Assembly (NCBI GenBank): GCA_028564925.1
Contig: CM053029.1
Span: forward strand, 295,221,168 to 295,285,167
DNA length: 64,000 nucleotides
Direction of reading: 5' to 3'
Source: Lithobates sylvaticus
Lineage: Eukaryota > Chordata > Amphibia > Anura > Ranidae
Positions 10,130 through 21,289 of the stretch are shown one piece after another. Numbering within the stretch: the stretch's first letter is position 1; each line of letters begins with the position of its first letter. The position numbers and the translations under genes are program-made. The notes under the pieces are model-generated. The model did no database searches, had not been told where the DNA came from, and worked only from the letters and a program-made list of their open reading frames with translations.

Positions 10130-11555
10130 TTTTTAAACAGCTTACCTGTAAAATCCTTTTCTTGAGAATACATCACAAGACACAGAGCCTTTGATAATTA
10201 CTAAGTGGGTTAGATAGTCACCATCAGGTGATTGAACACTGGCAACCCTAATTACAAGGCGAGTTCCTCCCCTATATAACCCCTCCCATATGGAGAGTAC
10301 CTCAGGTTCCTAGCAAAGCAATAAGTATACCAACGTATAATCCCGAAGAGGGGAGGGAGCTCTGTGTCCCATGATGTACTCCCAAGAAAAGGATTTTACA
10401 TGTACGCTGTTTTAAAAATCGTATTTTCATACATCACGTGACACAGAGCCTTTGATAATTACTAAGTGGGATGTCCCAGAGCAATTCCCAAATTTGAGGG
10501 GAGGGAGACACAGATCAGAAACACAGACCGCCATCAGACGTGAGGACCTATAATGCTGCCTGCAGCACACTGCGCCCGAAGGCGGCATCCTCATACCCTC
10601 TTACATCCACCTGATAGAATCTAGTGAATGTATGGACTGAAGACCAAGTTGCAGCCTTGCAGATCTGAGCCATGGAGGCCTGGTGATGCACTGCCCAAGA
10701 AGCACTAACTGCTCTAGTCGAGTGCGCTTTAACCTGAAAAGGAGGAATTTTCTTCTTCAAACCATAAGCCTGAATAATAATCTATCAAATCCATCTAGAG
10801 AAAACCAAATTTAAATCCCACAGGCACACGGGAGGCTTAACCGGTGGATTCAAGTGCAGTGCCCCTTGAACAAAGGCCCGGATCAGGGAATAAGAGGCAA
10901 GCAGTCTTTGAAAAAATACAGACAAGGCCGAGATCTGGCCCTTGCTAGTGCTCAAGGCCAGCCTAATTTCTACCCTAATTGAAGAAAGGCAAGAATCCTG
11001 CTAATGGCATACCTTCTAGGATGCCACCCCCTGGATTCACACCAGGAAACATATGCCTTCCAGATTCTGTAGTATATGAGCCTAGAGGCCGGCTTCCTAG
11101 CATTAACCAGAGTGGATAGGACTGGACCCGAGAGCCCACGGCTCTTCAGGATGTGGGTCTCAACAGCCAAACCATCAAATTCAGACTTCGTAAGGCAGGA
11201 TGGAATATTGGGTCCTGTGACAGTAGATCTGGGTGTAGCAGAAGAACCTAAGGTCTTCCCTCTGCATCTTTACGATCTCTGCATACCAAGGTTGCCTGGG
11301 CCAAGCCGGTGCCACCAGAATTACCGGCTTCCCTTCCCTTTCTCCCTAGCTCCTAGCCCCCCGCAGAGACCATCAAACAAAGCTCTCTTCTTAGCACATC
11401 TTCAACGTGACCAACCACCTTAGACACTGGCAAAAAAACTGAGGTACTCTCCATATGGGAGGGGTTATATAGGGGAGGAACTCGCCTTGTAATTAGGGTT
11501 TTCAGTGTACAATCACCTGATGGTGACTATCTAACCCACTTAGTAATTATATTCT
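10130..11555 (-). mobile_element. DIRS-like tyrosine-recombinase retroelement fragment (fossil)
   Basis: Minus-strand reading at 11170-10970 and 10760-10548 gives pieces of a DIRS-type tyrosine recombinase, including an HSTRAVSASWA motif and an ATWSSVHTFTRFYQ motif. The outer parts (about 10190-10315 and 11444-11550) are inverted copies of each other sharing ATATGGGAGGGGTTATATAG and CTAACCCACTTAGTAATTAT. A partial tandem duplication of the end, with CACAGAGCCTTTGATAATTA, lies at about 10180-10470. The element is fragmentary and broken. Confidence 0.75.
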
Positions 11556-11577
11556 TTTGGGTTTGATACTGCTTTAA

Positions 11578-11968
11578 AGTGGTTGTAAACCCTCTGGGAC
11601 CACTTTTACCTACAGGTAAGCCTAGATTACGGCTTACCTGTAGGTGCAGCAAATATCTCCTAAACCTACACGGTTTAGGAGATATTTGCAAAAGACTGGC
11701 ACCGATGCCTAGGGCGCATGCACCGTAGAGTGATGCATGGGAGTGATGTCATTGCGGCTCCGGCCAGTCACAGCGCCGGAGCCGCGATACCCAGAAGTCA
11801 CTCCGGGATAGATGGTGGCGATGGATGAGAAGAACTAGAGTGGCTTCAGGGGCTTCCATCTCAGGTAAGTTATTCATAATGAGCTAGTATGCTATACATA
11901 CTAGCTTATTATGCCATTGCCTTACAGGGTGTGTTTTTTTTTTTTTTTGTTCTGCCTTTACTTCCTCT
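11578..11968. mobile_element. TTAA-flanked MITE (piggyBac-type)
   Basis: A 391-bp element between TTAA at 11574-11577 and 11969-11972. The ends AGTGGTTGTAAA and TTTACTTCCTCT are imperfect inverted repeats. Inside are two strong hairpins (TACAGGTAAGCC near 11615 and ATATCTCCTAAACC near 11652) and a GC-rich inverted repeat near 11755-11785. No coding capacity. Confidence 0.8.
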
Positions 11969-11972
11969 TTAA

Positions 11973-12993
11973 GCTATCTCACTATAGCTAAATCAGTGAT
12001 AGAGATATTTGGTCTTTGGCTGTCTTGATTCACCGGTGCAGGATGACAATGCACAGGAGTCATTCATCCTGACACATTGGTACAGTGCTAAGAAATGTGG
12101 TGGAGCTCCATATACATTGCATGTCTTTTCTGCAATAAAAGGCCTGCCTGTTCGCATTTTTTTTTTTTTTTACACATAAGTCCACTTTAACTGACTCCCC
12201 AAGATGTCCTGCTCATTAATATTTTGTTACTGAACTTTTCTCAGTGAATTATCGAATAGAGAAATTTGACAATTATTAGCCTGTCAACTGCCTGACCTCC
12301 CATCTTGTAAGTGTGCAAAGTATTGAGTGTTGTGTCCTGTAGTCTATGGGGCAGAGTAAGTGCGTCTTTGGAGCATACATCTGTGTGGGTTCTTCACGCA
12401 ATCCTCGGCGCATAACCACACAAAGCTACATCTTCTAATTCATCTCAATGGAAGGCTATACTTAGCAGCTGCAGGTCCCTGGAGAGTGATTATGCAGGCT
12501 CTGCACACTGCAGACCCCTTTGCATGAAGCCTAAAAAAGATAGCAAGCTTAGGGAAGAGTCACATATAAATATTACAGAATAATAATACATAAGATTAGT
12601 AACGTACAGATGTAGTGTTGACAGTATGACTTGAATACAACTCATGGATCTGAATGAATGGGGCTGCACTGCTTGTGTGCACTTAGTGGAACCAGCAGGG
12701 ACATTAATGAAAGAAAGACCACGCGGCACCAGGCAGAGGGCCAAAAAGTAAAGTTTGCTGGAACGAGAAGGCAGGTAAGCATTTAACATGACAGGCTGCC
12801 CTCAGGGGTAGGGTAGGGTCAGCCCTATTTTCCACATCATTTGAGTTTGCAAAAAAGCCTTATTTCAGCATAACATGAATGTGAATAGTGGAATGTCCCT
12901 TTCCCACACCCCTGAGTTGTTGTTCAGAGTATGCTAAATGCTTGCTTAACTGGTACTAAGAAAAAAAAAAAAGGTATCTTTGCACCTGGCTCT
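11973..12993. other. No recognised feature
   Basis: Mixed-composition sequence with short homopolymers. I see no gene or repeat boundary; it could be unique host intergenic or intronic DNA. Confidence 0.45.
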
Positions 12994-12997
12994 TTAA

Positions 12998-14190
12998 CCA
13001 CTTGCCGGCCAGCCGCCATCATTATACTGCGGCAGGTCGGCACGATCCTGCAAATCGCCGTAGGTGCCGTCATATGACAGCCTCTACTTTCCGGGGGTAT
13101 ATCTGAATGATGCCTGTAGCTACAGACATCATTCAGATATTGCCGTTTTTCAGCCGGCGATTCCCTGCACCATAAGAACGATCATAGCGGCTGTTCCGCC
13201 GCTTGATCGTTCTTACCAGAGGCGGGAGGGGACGCCCCCCTCCCGCCGCCCTCCGGTGCTTCTACCGACTCTCACCGCTTCCATCGGTGAGTCGGACACA
13301 GGATCCGCCGGCCCCCTGGATGATGACCATAGAGATTTCCGGTGGACCAGATGGTCGCCGGAGTCTCTATGATCGTTCGGAGGCCGGGCACGATGTTATG
13401 ACATCACGCCCGGCCTCTGCATTCAAATAACGGCGCCGCCTCGGCTGGGAAGCGATGATCGTTTTTTTACGTTTTTTTATTTTAGTAATCCCAGCCTAGA
13501 GGTGAGATGTGGGGTCTTATTGACCCCATATCTCACTGTAAATAGGTCCGATCATGTAATATTCCTATTACAAGGGATGTTTACATTCCTTGTAATAGGA
13601 ATAAAAATAATCAATTTTTTTTAAAGTGTCAAACTCAAAAAATAAAAGTCAAATTAACAATAATAACATTTTTTTTTTTTAAAGCGCCCCTGTCCCCATG
13701 AGCTCGTATGCAGAAGTGAACGCATACGTAAGTCCCGCCCACATATGAAAACGGTGTTCAAACCACACCTGTGAGGTATCGCCGCGAACGTTAGAGCGAG
13801 AGCAATAATTCTAGCCCTAGACCTCTTCTGTAACTCAAAACATGTAACCAGTAAAAAATTTTAAAGTGTCGCCTATGGGGATTTTTAAATACCAAAGTTT
13901 GGCGCTATTCCACGAGAGCGTGCAATTTTGAAGCGTGACATGTTGGGTATCTATTTACTCTATGTATCTTCATCTTTCACATTATGCAAAAAAAAAATTG
14001 TGCTAACTTTACTGTTTTGTTTTTTTTTAAGCATGAAATTGTTTTTTTTTCTGAAAAACGACCGTCATTGTATTCTCAAGGGTCTTAGCTAAAAAAACAT
14101 ATATAATAATTGGGGGTTCTATGTAATTTTCGAGCAAAAAAGTTATGAATTTTACATGTAGGAGAGAAATGTCAGAATTGGCCTGGATGC
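12998..14190 (+). mobile_element. piggyBac-type non-autonomous element (second family)
   Basis: Starts after TTAA (12994-12997) with CCACTTGCCGGCC and ends with GCCTGGATGCGAAGTGG followed by TT, where the expected second TTAA is cut. Internal blocks GAGGTGAGATGTGGGGTC, ATTACAAGGGATGTTTACAT and AAAACGGTGTTCAAACCACA are shared with 62086-63671. GC-rich inverted repeats near 13025-13260 resemble a long hairpin. No transposase. Confidence 0.8.
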
Positions 14191-14192
14191 GA

Positions 14193-14893
14193 AGTGGTTG
14201 CGTGAGCATGCTGCACAGCAGGGGACCCGATGCGCGTGGCTACGAGCCGCGATGTCCACTGGCCACCCGCGATTGCGAGCACGAGAGACAGAATGGGGAT
14301 GGGTGTATGTAAACACACAGATCCCCATTCTGACAAGGGAGGAGACACAGATCTGCTGTTCCTAGTGATTACAAACAGTGATTTGTCTCCTCCTCCAGTC
14401 AGTCCCATCCTCCCACAGTAAGAAACACACATGAGGGAACACACATTTAACCCCTTGATCACCCCTAATGTTAACCCCTTCACTGCCAGTGACATTTATA
14501 CAGTAATCAGTGCATTTTTATAGCACTGATCGCTGTATACATGTCAATGGTCCCAAAAAAGTGTCAAAAGTGTCCGCATCTGTCTGCTGCTTAGTCACAG
14601 TCCGGCTAAAATTTGCAGATCGCAGAATATATATCGGCCTAAACTGATAAAGCCATTTTTTTCTTACTTTTTTTTTTTGGATATTTATTATAGGAAAAAG
14701 TAAAAAAAAATGTATTTTTACAATTTTTTTTGTTTGTAGCCCAAAAGAAAGCTCTATTTGTGGGAAAAAAATAAGTCAATTTTGTTTGGGTACAGTTTCG
14801 CATGACCGTGTAATTGTCAGTTAAAGCGATGCAGTGCCGTATCGCAAAAAATTGCCTGGTCATTAAGGGGCAAATCTTCCAGTCTGTAAGTGG
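14193..14893 (+). mobile_element. piggyBac-type element (first family), 5'-truncated, abutting the previous element
   Basis: Matches the first piggyBac family from its GC-rich region through to GTAAGTGG and TTAA at 14894-14897. The left terminal repeat is missing: the sequence begins flush against the end of the 12998 element. Confidence 0.75.
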
Positions 14894-15075
14894 TTAATAA
14901 AGTATCCCCAGGCATAAAAATATGAGAATTGTGATTATTGTTTTCAAGTATGCACAGGACACTGCAGAACAAGATTTACGTAGCAGGAATGCATCTTTTT
15001 TTTTTCTCAGGCATCAATTACCATTTTGGACTTGCAACACAAGTGTTACAACACCCTCCTATGCTAAGAGCCTAA

Positions 15076-15285
15076 TGCCGCGTACACACAATCGGAAATT
15101 CCGCCAGCAAATGTCCGATGAGAGCTTTTGGTCGGAAAATGCAACCGTGTGTATGCTCCATCAAACTTTTGCTGGCGGAACTCCAGCCAGCAAAAGATTG
15201 AGAGCAGGTTCTCTATTTTTCGGTCAGAAAAAGTTCCTATCCAAAAATGCGTTTGTCTATATGCAATTCGGACGCGCAAAAACTC
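15076..15285 (+). mobile_element. Harbinger-type MITE, left end fragment
   Basis: After TAA (15073-15075) it begins TGCCGCGTACACACAATCGG, the Harbinger terminus also seen at 51034, then contains inverted pieces around CCGCCAGCAAA and TTTGCTGGCGG. It is cut at its right side by the piggyBac-type element. Target duplication cannot be tested. Confidence 0.65.
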
Positions 15286-15287
15286 AC

Positions 15288-16229
15288 GCAACTAAAGCAG
15301 CGCTTTAACTGACAATTGCGCGGTCGTGCGACGTGGCTCCCAAACAAAATTGACGTCCTTTTTTTACGTACAAATAGAGCTTTCTTTTGTGGTATTTGAT
15401 CGCCCCTGTGGTTTCTTTTTGCGCTATAAACAAAAAAGAGCGACAATTTTGAAAAAAAAAACGCATTCTTTTTATTTTTTTGCTATAATAAATATCCCCC
15501 AAAAATATATAAAAAAACTTTTTTTTTCCTCAGTTTAGGCCGATATGTATTCTTCTACATATTTTTGGTAAAAAAAAATCGCAATAAGCGATTATTGATT
15601 GGTTTGCGCAGAAGTTATAGCGTCTACAAGATAGGGGATAGTTTTATAGCATTTTTATTAATAATTTTTGTTTATTAGTAATGGCGGCGATCAGCAATTT
15701 TTATTGTGACTGCGACATTATGGCGGACACATCGGACATTTTTGACACATTTTTGGGACCATTGTCATTTATACAGCAATCAATTCTATTTAATTGCATT
15801 GATTCCTGTATAAATTACACTGGCAGTGAAGGGGTTAACCAGGGGTGGCAGTGTAGGGGTTAAGTGTGCCTAGGGTGTGTTTCTTACTGTAGGGGGGGAG
15901 TGGCTGTCAGCTAGTGAATGCTGATCTCTGCTCCAATCACAGGGAGCAGAGATCGGCGTCACTAGTTGCTAGGCAGAACGGGGAGATGCTGTTTATTTCC
16001 GCATCTCCCCGTTAAGCCTTCCCGTGAGACGATTGCGGGTGTCCCCGCGGCGATCGAGTCCACGGGACCCGCGACCGGCCTCACGGGGTCCCGACCAGCG
16101 CGGGAGCGCGCTGGTCCCGGCGCACTTCCGATGGCACGGACGGCATTAAGAAGGGACTTATATATACGCCCTCCTGCCTGTCCGTGCCATTCTGCCTAAG
16201 TATATCGCCGTGCGCCGGTCGGGAAGCGG
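15288..16229 (-). mobile_element. piggyBac-type element (first family), reversed and truncated at left
   Basis: Reverse-complement match to 17225-18203 from the AATTGTCAGTTAAAGC block to the GC-rich hairpin, ending GAAGCGG before TTAA (16230-16233). The left terminal repeat is missing. Confidence 0.8.
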
Positions 16230-16233
16230 TTAA

Positions 16234-16589
16234 ATAGTTTTATTCAGCGCATTCTCTTCTTTAGAATGCTAGAAGAATGAAGTTGTTTTGCTGCTCATAT
16301 ATACATAGAGTTCTCACAAACTGATTTCTTTATTATTTCTCGTGCTCTCCTGAATAATCTTTTTTGTTTTTCAAGCCAGATCTCCATAATAATGTTTATA
16401 ATTTGTTTTTATTGTCATCTTTTTTTGTTATCAAGAACTCCTTTTTTTGTTTATTTTTTAATTATTTTCTAGTGATCTCCATAAGTTTTTTTTTTTTTTT
16501 TTTTTGGGTGTCAAGTTTCCACAACAACATTATTATCTTGTATTTTTTAACCTCAAGGAGTGTCCCTTGTTAATTAGACACTGTATTTT
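16234..16589. other. T-rich stretch without gene
   Basis: Low-complexity T-rich DNA with homopolymers near 16485-16505. Nothing recognisable. Confidence 0.5.
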
Positions 16590-16844
16590 TTAAATGTACC
16601 TGCCTACTCACAAACAAACTGTCCTATTTAAAGAAAAACACATACGCAAGAATTTTCATATAAAAAAATCTCCATTTATTGTGGCTCATAACAAAATAAA
16701 GAGGAAGGCAATGCTGGAGAAACTGCTTGAATTAGCTAAGCCTTTGTACCCCAGGGCACACATCACCTCTTTGTAACTAAAAATTGGTAGTCTGAGAAGT
16801 CCATAGAATAGGGAGCACAATCTGGTCCAGGACCCCCAGAGATC

Positions 16845-16995
16845 AGGAACAGCAGCAGATGACATATCTGTCCCCAGGCTGTGGTACTACAACAGCCTGC
16901 GTCTTCTGTCAAACCAGACTGAACCCAGGCCATCACTTTCTTGTCTTCCCTGCAGTATTCCCTCCACGCTTCCCTGCAGCCTTTCTTGGAGGCTG
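16845..16995 (+). pseudogene. Inverted fragment of the MADF coding exon (old Harbinger copy)
   Basis: Read on the plus strand, this stretch resembles the MADF exon segment that ends the domain (VPRLWYYNSLR-like, then a Q-T-EPRP segment and a TTCCCTGCA repeat), although the gene itself is on the minus strand at 21290-21725. The same inverted fragment is present in the younger Harbinger copy at 52271-52436, so it is ancestral to both. Confidence 0.7.
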
Positions 16996-17224
16996 TAGCT
17001 CTGGAGGTGGACTTGTGGCAGGAGGAGGAGGAGGATGGGCGAGCGCACATAAGTGCATGTTATCACTCATTCGACCCCTCAACCCCTCCTGAAGGGCCAG
17101 AAAATAAGATTCTCACACATGAGACGTCAGCCCTCCTCCATTTTCTGCAATTTTGCAGCTACATAGCAGCCATTGGCCTCTTCAGTGTCGGCGGGTGTTT
17201 TCAGGGCCGTATTAGCGTCCTTAA

Positions 17225-18203
17225 CCACTTAAGGACCGCCTCCTGTAGATTTACGTCAGCAGAATGGCACGGCTGGGCAGAAGCACGTACCGGTACGTCC
17301 TCCTTTAAGTGCCCAGCTGTGGGTCGCACGCGTGCCGCCGGCGGTGCGCTTGCGATCCGGTCCTGAGCTCCGCGGCCGCGGGACCAGCGGACCCGATCGC
17401 CGCTGGTGTCCCGCGATCGGGTCACAGAGCTGAAGAACGGGGAGAGGTCTGTGTAAACAAACCTCTCCCCATGCTTCCTACACTGTCTGTCACTGATCGG
17501 CTGTTCTCTGTCATCGGGAAAGCTGATCAGTGACGTCAGACGTAAAGCCACGCCCCCTACTGTAAAAAAAAACACACACACACGTCACACTAACCCCTCC
17601 CCACCCCCTAGTGGTTAACTCCTTCACTGCCACTGTCATTTACATAGGAATCAGTGCATTTAAATAGCACTGATTTTCTGTATAAATGACAATGGTCCCA
17701 AAAATGTGTCAAAAATGTCCGATGTGTCCACCATAATGTCGCAGTCACAATAAAAATCGCTGATCGCTGCCATTACTATATTAATAAAAATGCTATAAAA
17801 CTATACCCTGGTTTGTAAACGCTATAACTTTTGTGCAAACCAATCAATAATCGCTAATTGCGATTTTTTTTTACCAAAAATATGTAGAAGAATACGTATC
17901 GGCCTAAACTGAGGAAAAAAAATATTTTTTTATATATTTTTGGGGATATTTATTATAGTAAAAAATAATGCATTTTTTTCAAAATTGTCGCTCTATTTTT
18001 GTTTATAGTGCAAAAAAATAAAAACCGCAGGGGCGATCAAATACCACCAAAAGAAAGCTATATTTGTGTGGAAAAAAAGGACGCCAATTTTTGTTTGGGA
18101 GCCACGTCACACGACCGCGCAATTGTCAGTTAAAGCGACGCAGTGCCGAATCGCAAAAAGGGGCCTGGTCCTTTGGCTGCAAATTGGTCCAGGGCTTAAG
18201 TGG
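17225..18203 (+). mobile_element. Complete piggyBac-type non-autonomous element (first family)
   Basis: 979 bp bounded by TTAA on both sides (17221-17224 and 18204-18207). The ends CCACTTAAGGACCG and GGTCCAGGGCTTAAGTGG form imperfect inverted repeats. A GC-rich hairpin region (17300-17440) is followed by the AT-rich blocks shared with copies at 4472, 14193, 15288 and 30751. No transposase frame. This is the reference copy for the family in this window. Confidence 0.9.
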
Positions 18204-19520
18204 TTAATGAGGCCCAGTGCTGCCTCCTCCACGTTACTCCCCTTCTTGGCCCTTTTTGTTGTAAGGTGGAGGGAAGGCACCTGGGATTGGGTGAGGCTAC
18301 TGGGCCTGGCCACCTCCTGGCTGACACTTATGCCTCGTACACACGTACGGACTTTTGCCGGCGGACCTAAGTCCAGCGGACAATCCGCTGGACTTTCCGG
18401 CTAGGTCCGCTGGACTTTCCGAGGGTGTGGACTTGCCCACACACGCACGGACTTGTCCAGCGGATAATCCGCCGGCCAAAAGTCCGCGGGACTTTTGAAA
18501 ATGAACGGACTTGCCCACACACGGAGCAGTCCGTTCATTTCGAACGTAACTTCAGGTTACGTAGCTAGCGTAGGCAGTAAATGCCGCCGCGCTAGCTCCG
18601 TGACCTGGCATGGATTTAAAGGGAATCCCCACGCCGAAAAAACGGCGTGAGGGTTCCCCCCAAATCCATGTCAGACCCTCATCCGAGCACGCAGCCTGGC
18701 AGGCCAGGAAAGGGGTGGGGACGAACGAGCGCCCCCCCCCTCCTGAGCCGTACCAGGCCGCGTGCCCTCAACATGGGGGGTGCCCTGGGGAAAGGGGGGC
18801 CGTGCGGCCCCCCCACCCCAAAGCACCTTGTCCCCATGTTGATGAGGACAAGGGCCTCTTCCCGACAACCCTGGCCGTTGGTTGTCGGGGTCTGCGGGCG
18901 GGGGCTTATCGGAATCTGGGAACCCCCTTTAATAAGGGGGCCCCCAGATACCGGCCCCCCACCCTATGTGAATGAGTATGGGGTACGATGTACCCCTACC
19001 CATTCACCTAAGGTGTAAAATGTAAAGTAAAAAAAAACACCCACACTTTTGAAAAAATAGTTTATTGCACTGCTCCGGGGGTCTTCTTCCGTCTTGGGGG
19101 TCTTCTCGCCGGACTCCCCCGCCATTTACCAAGCTCTTTTACCGAGCGAGGGGAGTCCGGCTACCTTCTTCGTCGTCGCCGCCGTCTGGGGGTCTCGATC
19201 CGCCTTCGGGGGTCTTCTTCCGTCTTGGGGGTCTTCTCGCCGGACTCCTCCCCTCTCTTCTGCTCTTTTACCTAGCTCTTTCACGAGGGGAGGTGTCCGG
19301 CTACCTTCTTCGTCGTCGCCGCCGTCGTCTGGGGGTCTCGATCCGCCTTCGGGGGTCTTCCGGGGGTCTCTTCTGTTCTTGCGGCGGTCGTCGTCTTCCG
19401 CGCCGCCGGCGCCTTCTTCTTCTTCTTGTCCTCCTTCTTGTCCTTCTTGTTCTTCTTCTTCTTCCGATGTTGACCCGACGCTCTCTCTGCCCGGAATGCC
19501 TGTGCCGCTCTGAGCTCGGA

Positions 19521-19686
19521 CTTATATAGGGACATGGGCGACAGGGTCACATGTTCATGTCACATGGTGACCCCGCCCCCTTGCGATGTCACAGTCCCAG
19601 CATCCTCCGGGACTGTGACAACACAAGGGGGCGGGGTCACCATGTGACATGTGCATGTGACCCTGTCGCCCATGTCCCTATATAAG
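19521..19686. promoter_or_regulatory. Divergent core promoter pair at the palindrome centre
   Basis: GC boxes CCCCGCCCCC (19571-19580) and GGGGGCGGGG (19627-19636) lie either side of the centre. TATA boxes TATATAAG occur on the minus strand near 19529-19522 and on the plus strand at 19679-19686. TGGTGACCCCGCCCCCT is identical to the hAT fold-back centre. Two outward-facing polymerase II promoters are inferred. Confidence 0.68.
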
Positions 19687-19923
19687 TCCGAGCTCAGAGC
19701 GGCACAGGCATTCCGGGCAGAGAGAGCGTCGGGTCAACATCGGAAGAAGAAGAAGAACAAGAAGGACAAGAAGGAGGACAAGAAGAAGAAGGCGCCGGCG
19801 GCGCGGAAGACGACGACCGCCGCAAGAACAGAAGAGACCCCCGGAAGACCCCCGAAGGCGGATCGAGACCCCCAGACGACGGCGGCGACGACGAAGAAGG
19901 TAGCCGGACACCTCCCCTCGTGA
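19669..19923 (+). CDS. Lysine-rich ORF in the right arm of the Harbinger fold-back
   Basis: An 84-codon frame starting MSLYKSELRAAQAFRAERAS, then a KKKKNKKDKKEDKKKK tract and an Ala/Thr/Pro-rich tail. The left arm has the mirror frame (19532-19281). The ATG lies before the TATA box, so a transcript from that TATA would not include it; the frame may simply reflect conserved inverted arms. No family recognised. Confidence 0.22.
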   Translation, partial: PMSLYKSELRAAQAFRAERASGQHRKKKKNKKDKKEDKKKKAPAARKTTTAARTEETPGRPPKADRDPQTTAATTKKVAGHLPS

Positions 19924-20137
19924 AAGAGCTAGGTAAAAGAGCAGAAGAGAGGGGAGGAGTCCGGCGAGAAGACCCCCAAGACGGAAGAAGACCCCCGAAG
20001 GCGGATCGAGACCCCCAGACGGCGGCGACGACGAAGAAGGTAGCCGGACTCCCCTCGCTCGGTAAAAGAGCTTGGTAAATGGCGGGGGAGTCCGGCGAGA
20101 AGACCCCCAAGACGGAAGAAGACCCCCGGAGCAGTGC

Positions 20138-20143
20138 AATAAA
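20138..20143 (+). terminator. AATAAA polyadenylation signal, right arm (mirror at 19061-19066 minus)
   Basis: AATAAA about 460 bp downstream of the outward TATA box. The inverted TTTATT at 19061-19066 closes the left arm in the same way. Confidence 0.5.
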
Positions 20144-21289
20144 CTATTTTTTCAAAAGTGTGGGTGTTTTTTTTTACTTTACATTTTACACCTTAGGTGA
20201 ATGGGTAGGGGTACATCGTACCCCATACTCATTCACATAGGGTGGGGGGCCGGTATCTGGGGGCCCCCTTATTAAAGGGGGTTCCCAGATTCCGATAAGC
20301 CCCCGCCCGCAGACCCCGACAACCAACGGCCAGGGTTGTCGGGAAGAGGCCCTTGTCCTCATCAACATGGGGACAAGGTGCTTTGGGGTGGGGGGGCCGC
20401 ACGGCCCCCCTTTCCCCAGGGCACCCCCCATGTTGAGGGCACGCGGCCTGGTACGGCTCAGGAGGGGGGGGGGGCGCTCGTTCGTCCCCACCCCTTTCCT
20501 GGCCTGCCAGGCTGCGTGCTCGGATGAGGGTCTGACATGGATTTGGGGGGAACCCTCACGCCGTTTTTCGGCGTGGGGATTCCCTTTAAATCCATGCCAG
20601 GTCACGGAGCTAGCGCGGCGGCAGTAACTGCCTACGCTAGCTACGTAACCTGAAGTCACGTGCTAAATGAACGGACTTGCCGATGAGCGGCAAGTCCGTT
20701 CATTTCAAAAGTCCCGCGGACTTGCCCACTAACGGCGGGATTGTCCGCTGGACTTCCAAGTCCAGCGGATAATTTGAGAACAAAACCTGAAACTTTAGTC
20801 CGCCGTACTTTGGCGCCAAAAAGTCCGCCGGCGCCCACACACGAGGGGATTATCCTCTGGACTTCAGTCCAGAGGATAATCCCGCGGGATTGTCCTTCGT
20901 GTGTACGCGGCCTTACCCCCACCTCCTGGCTGACACTTACCCCCACCTCCTCCTGTCTGCCACATTCCAGAGCCTAGTCCTGGCTGTGGTCTTCCTGTGT
21001 ATGAAAAAGGGACATAGTTTTTAGTTTTTGGTTCATCAATCACACACAATTTTCAGCTCATGACTGTTGCAAATTGAATGTTAATAAATAGAAAAAAGAC
21101 TATCATTCTGACCCCGGCATTTTTCATTCTTGTCACAATCTTTTTTGGCCCCTACTGTCTATTGATATGTAAAACACTTTTTGTTAAATCATTCATTTGT
21201 TATAAATAATAACATCTAGTTAACAACAATAATTTTTGGACAATAAATATGTAACAAAATACTATACCTGGCTCCAGCTGGGCTCCTTA

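Larger units (their letters stand above)
18331..20912 (-). mobile_element. Non-autonomous Harbinger fold-back element with palindromic twin-promoter core
   Basis: The 2582-bp element is flanked by TTA (18328-18330 and 20913-20915), the Harbinger-type 3-bp duplication. The left end TGCCTCGTACACACGTACGG matches the right end of the coding Harbinger (61458) and the right end matches its left end (51034-51240), so it is an opposite-orientation derivative and probable client. The interior, about 18560-20690, is an inverted repeat with 1 kb arms centred near 19605. Each arm has a GC box, TATA box, GAAGAA tract and AATAAA. It sits in the MADF exon of the older Harbinger copy. Confidence 0.92.

Noticed and set aside
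11773-11871. Possible exon of a host gene near ATGGTGGCGATGGATGAGAA
   Set aside because: It lies inside a TTAA-flanked MITE that has no other coding signals.
19065-19529. Ser/Pro and Leu/Arg-rich frames of 139-154 codons in the Harbinger fold-back
   Set aside because: They are the complementary strand of the GAAGAA/GGCGGCGAC-rich arm and are mirrored by the palindrome; no domain and no start after the TATA box.
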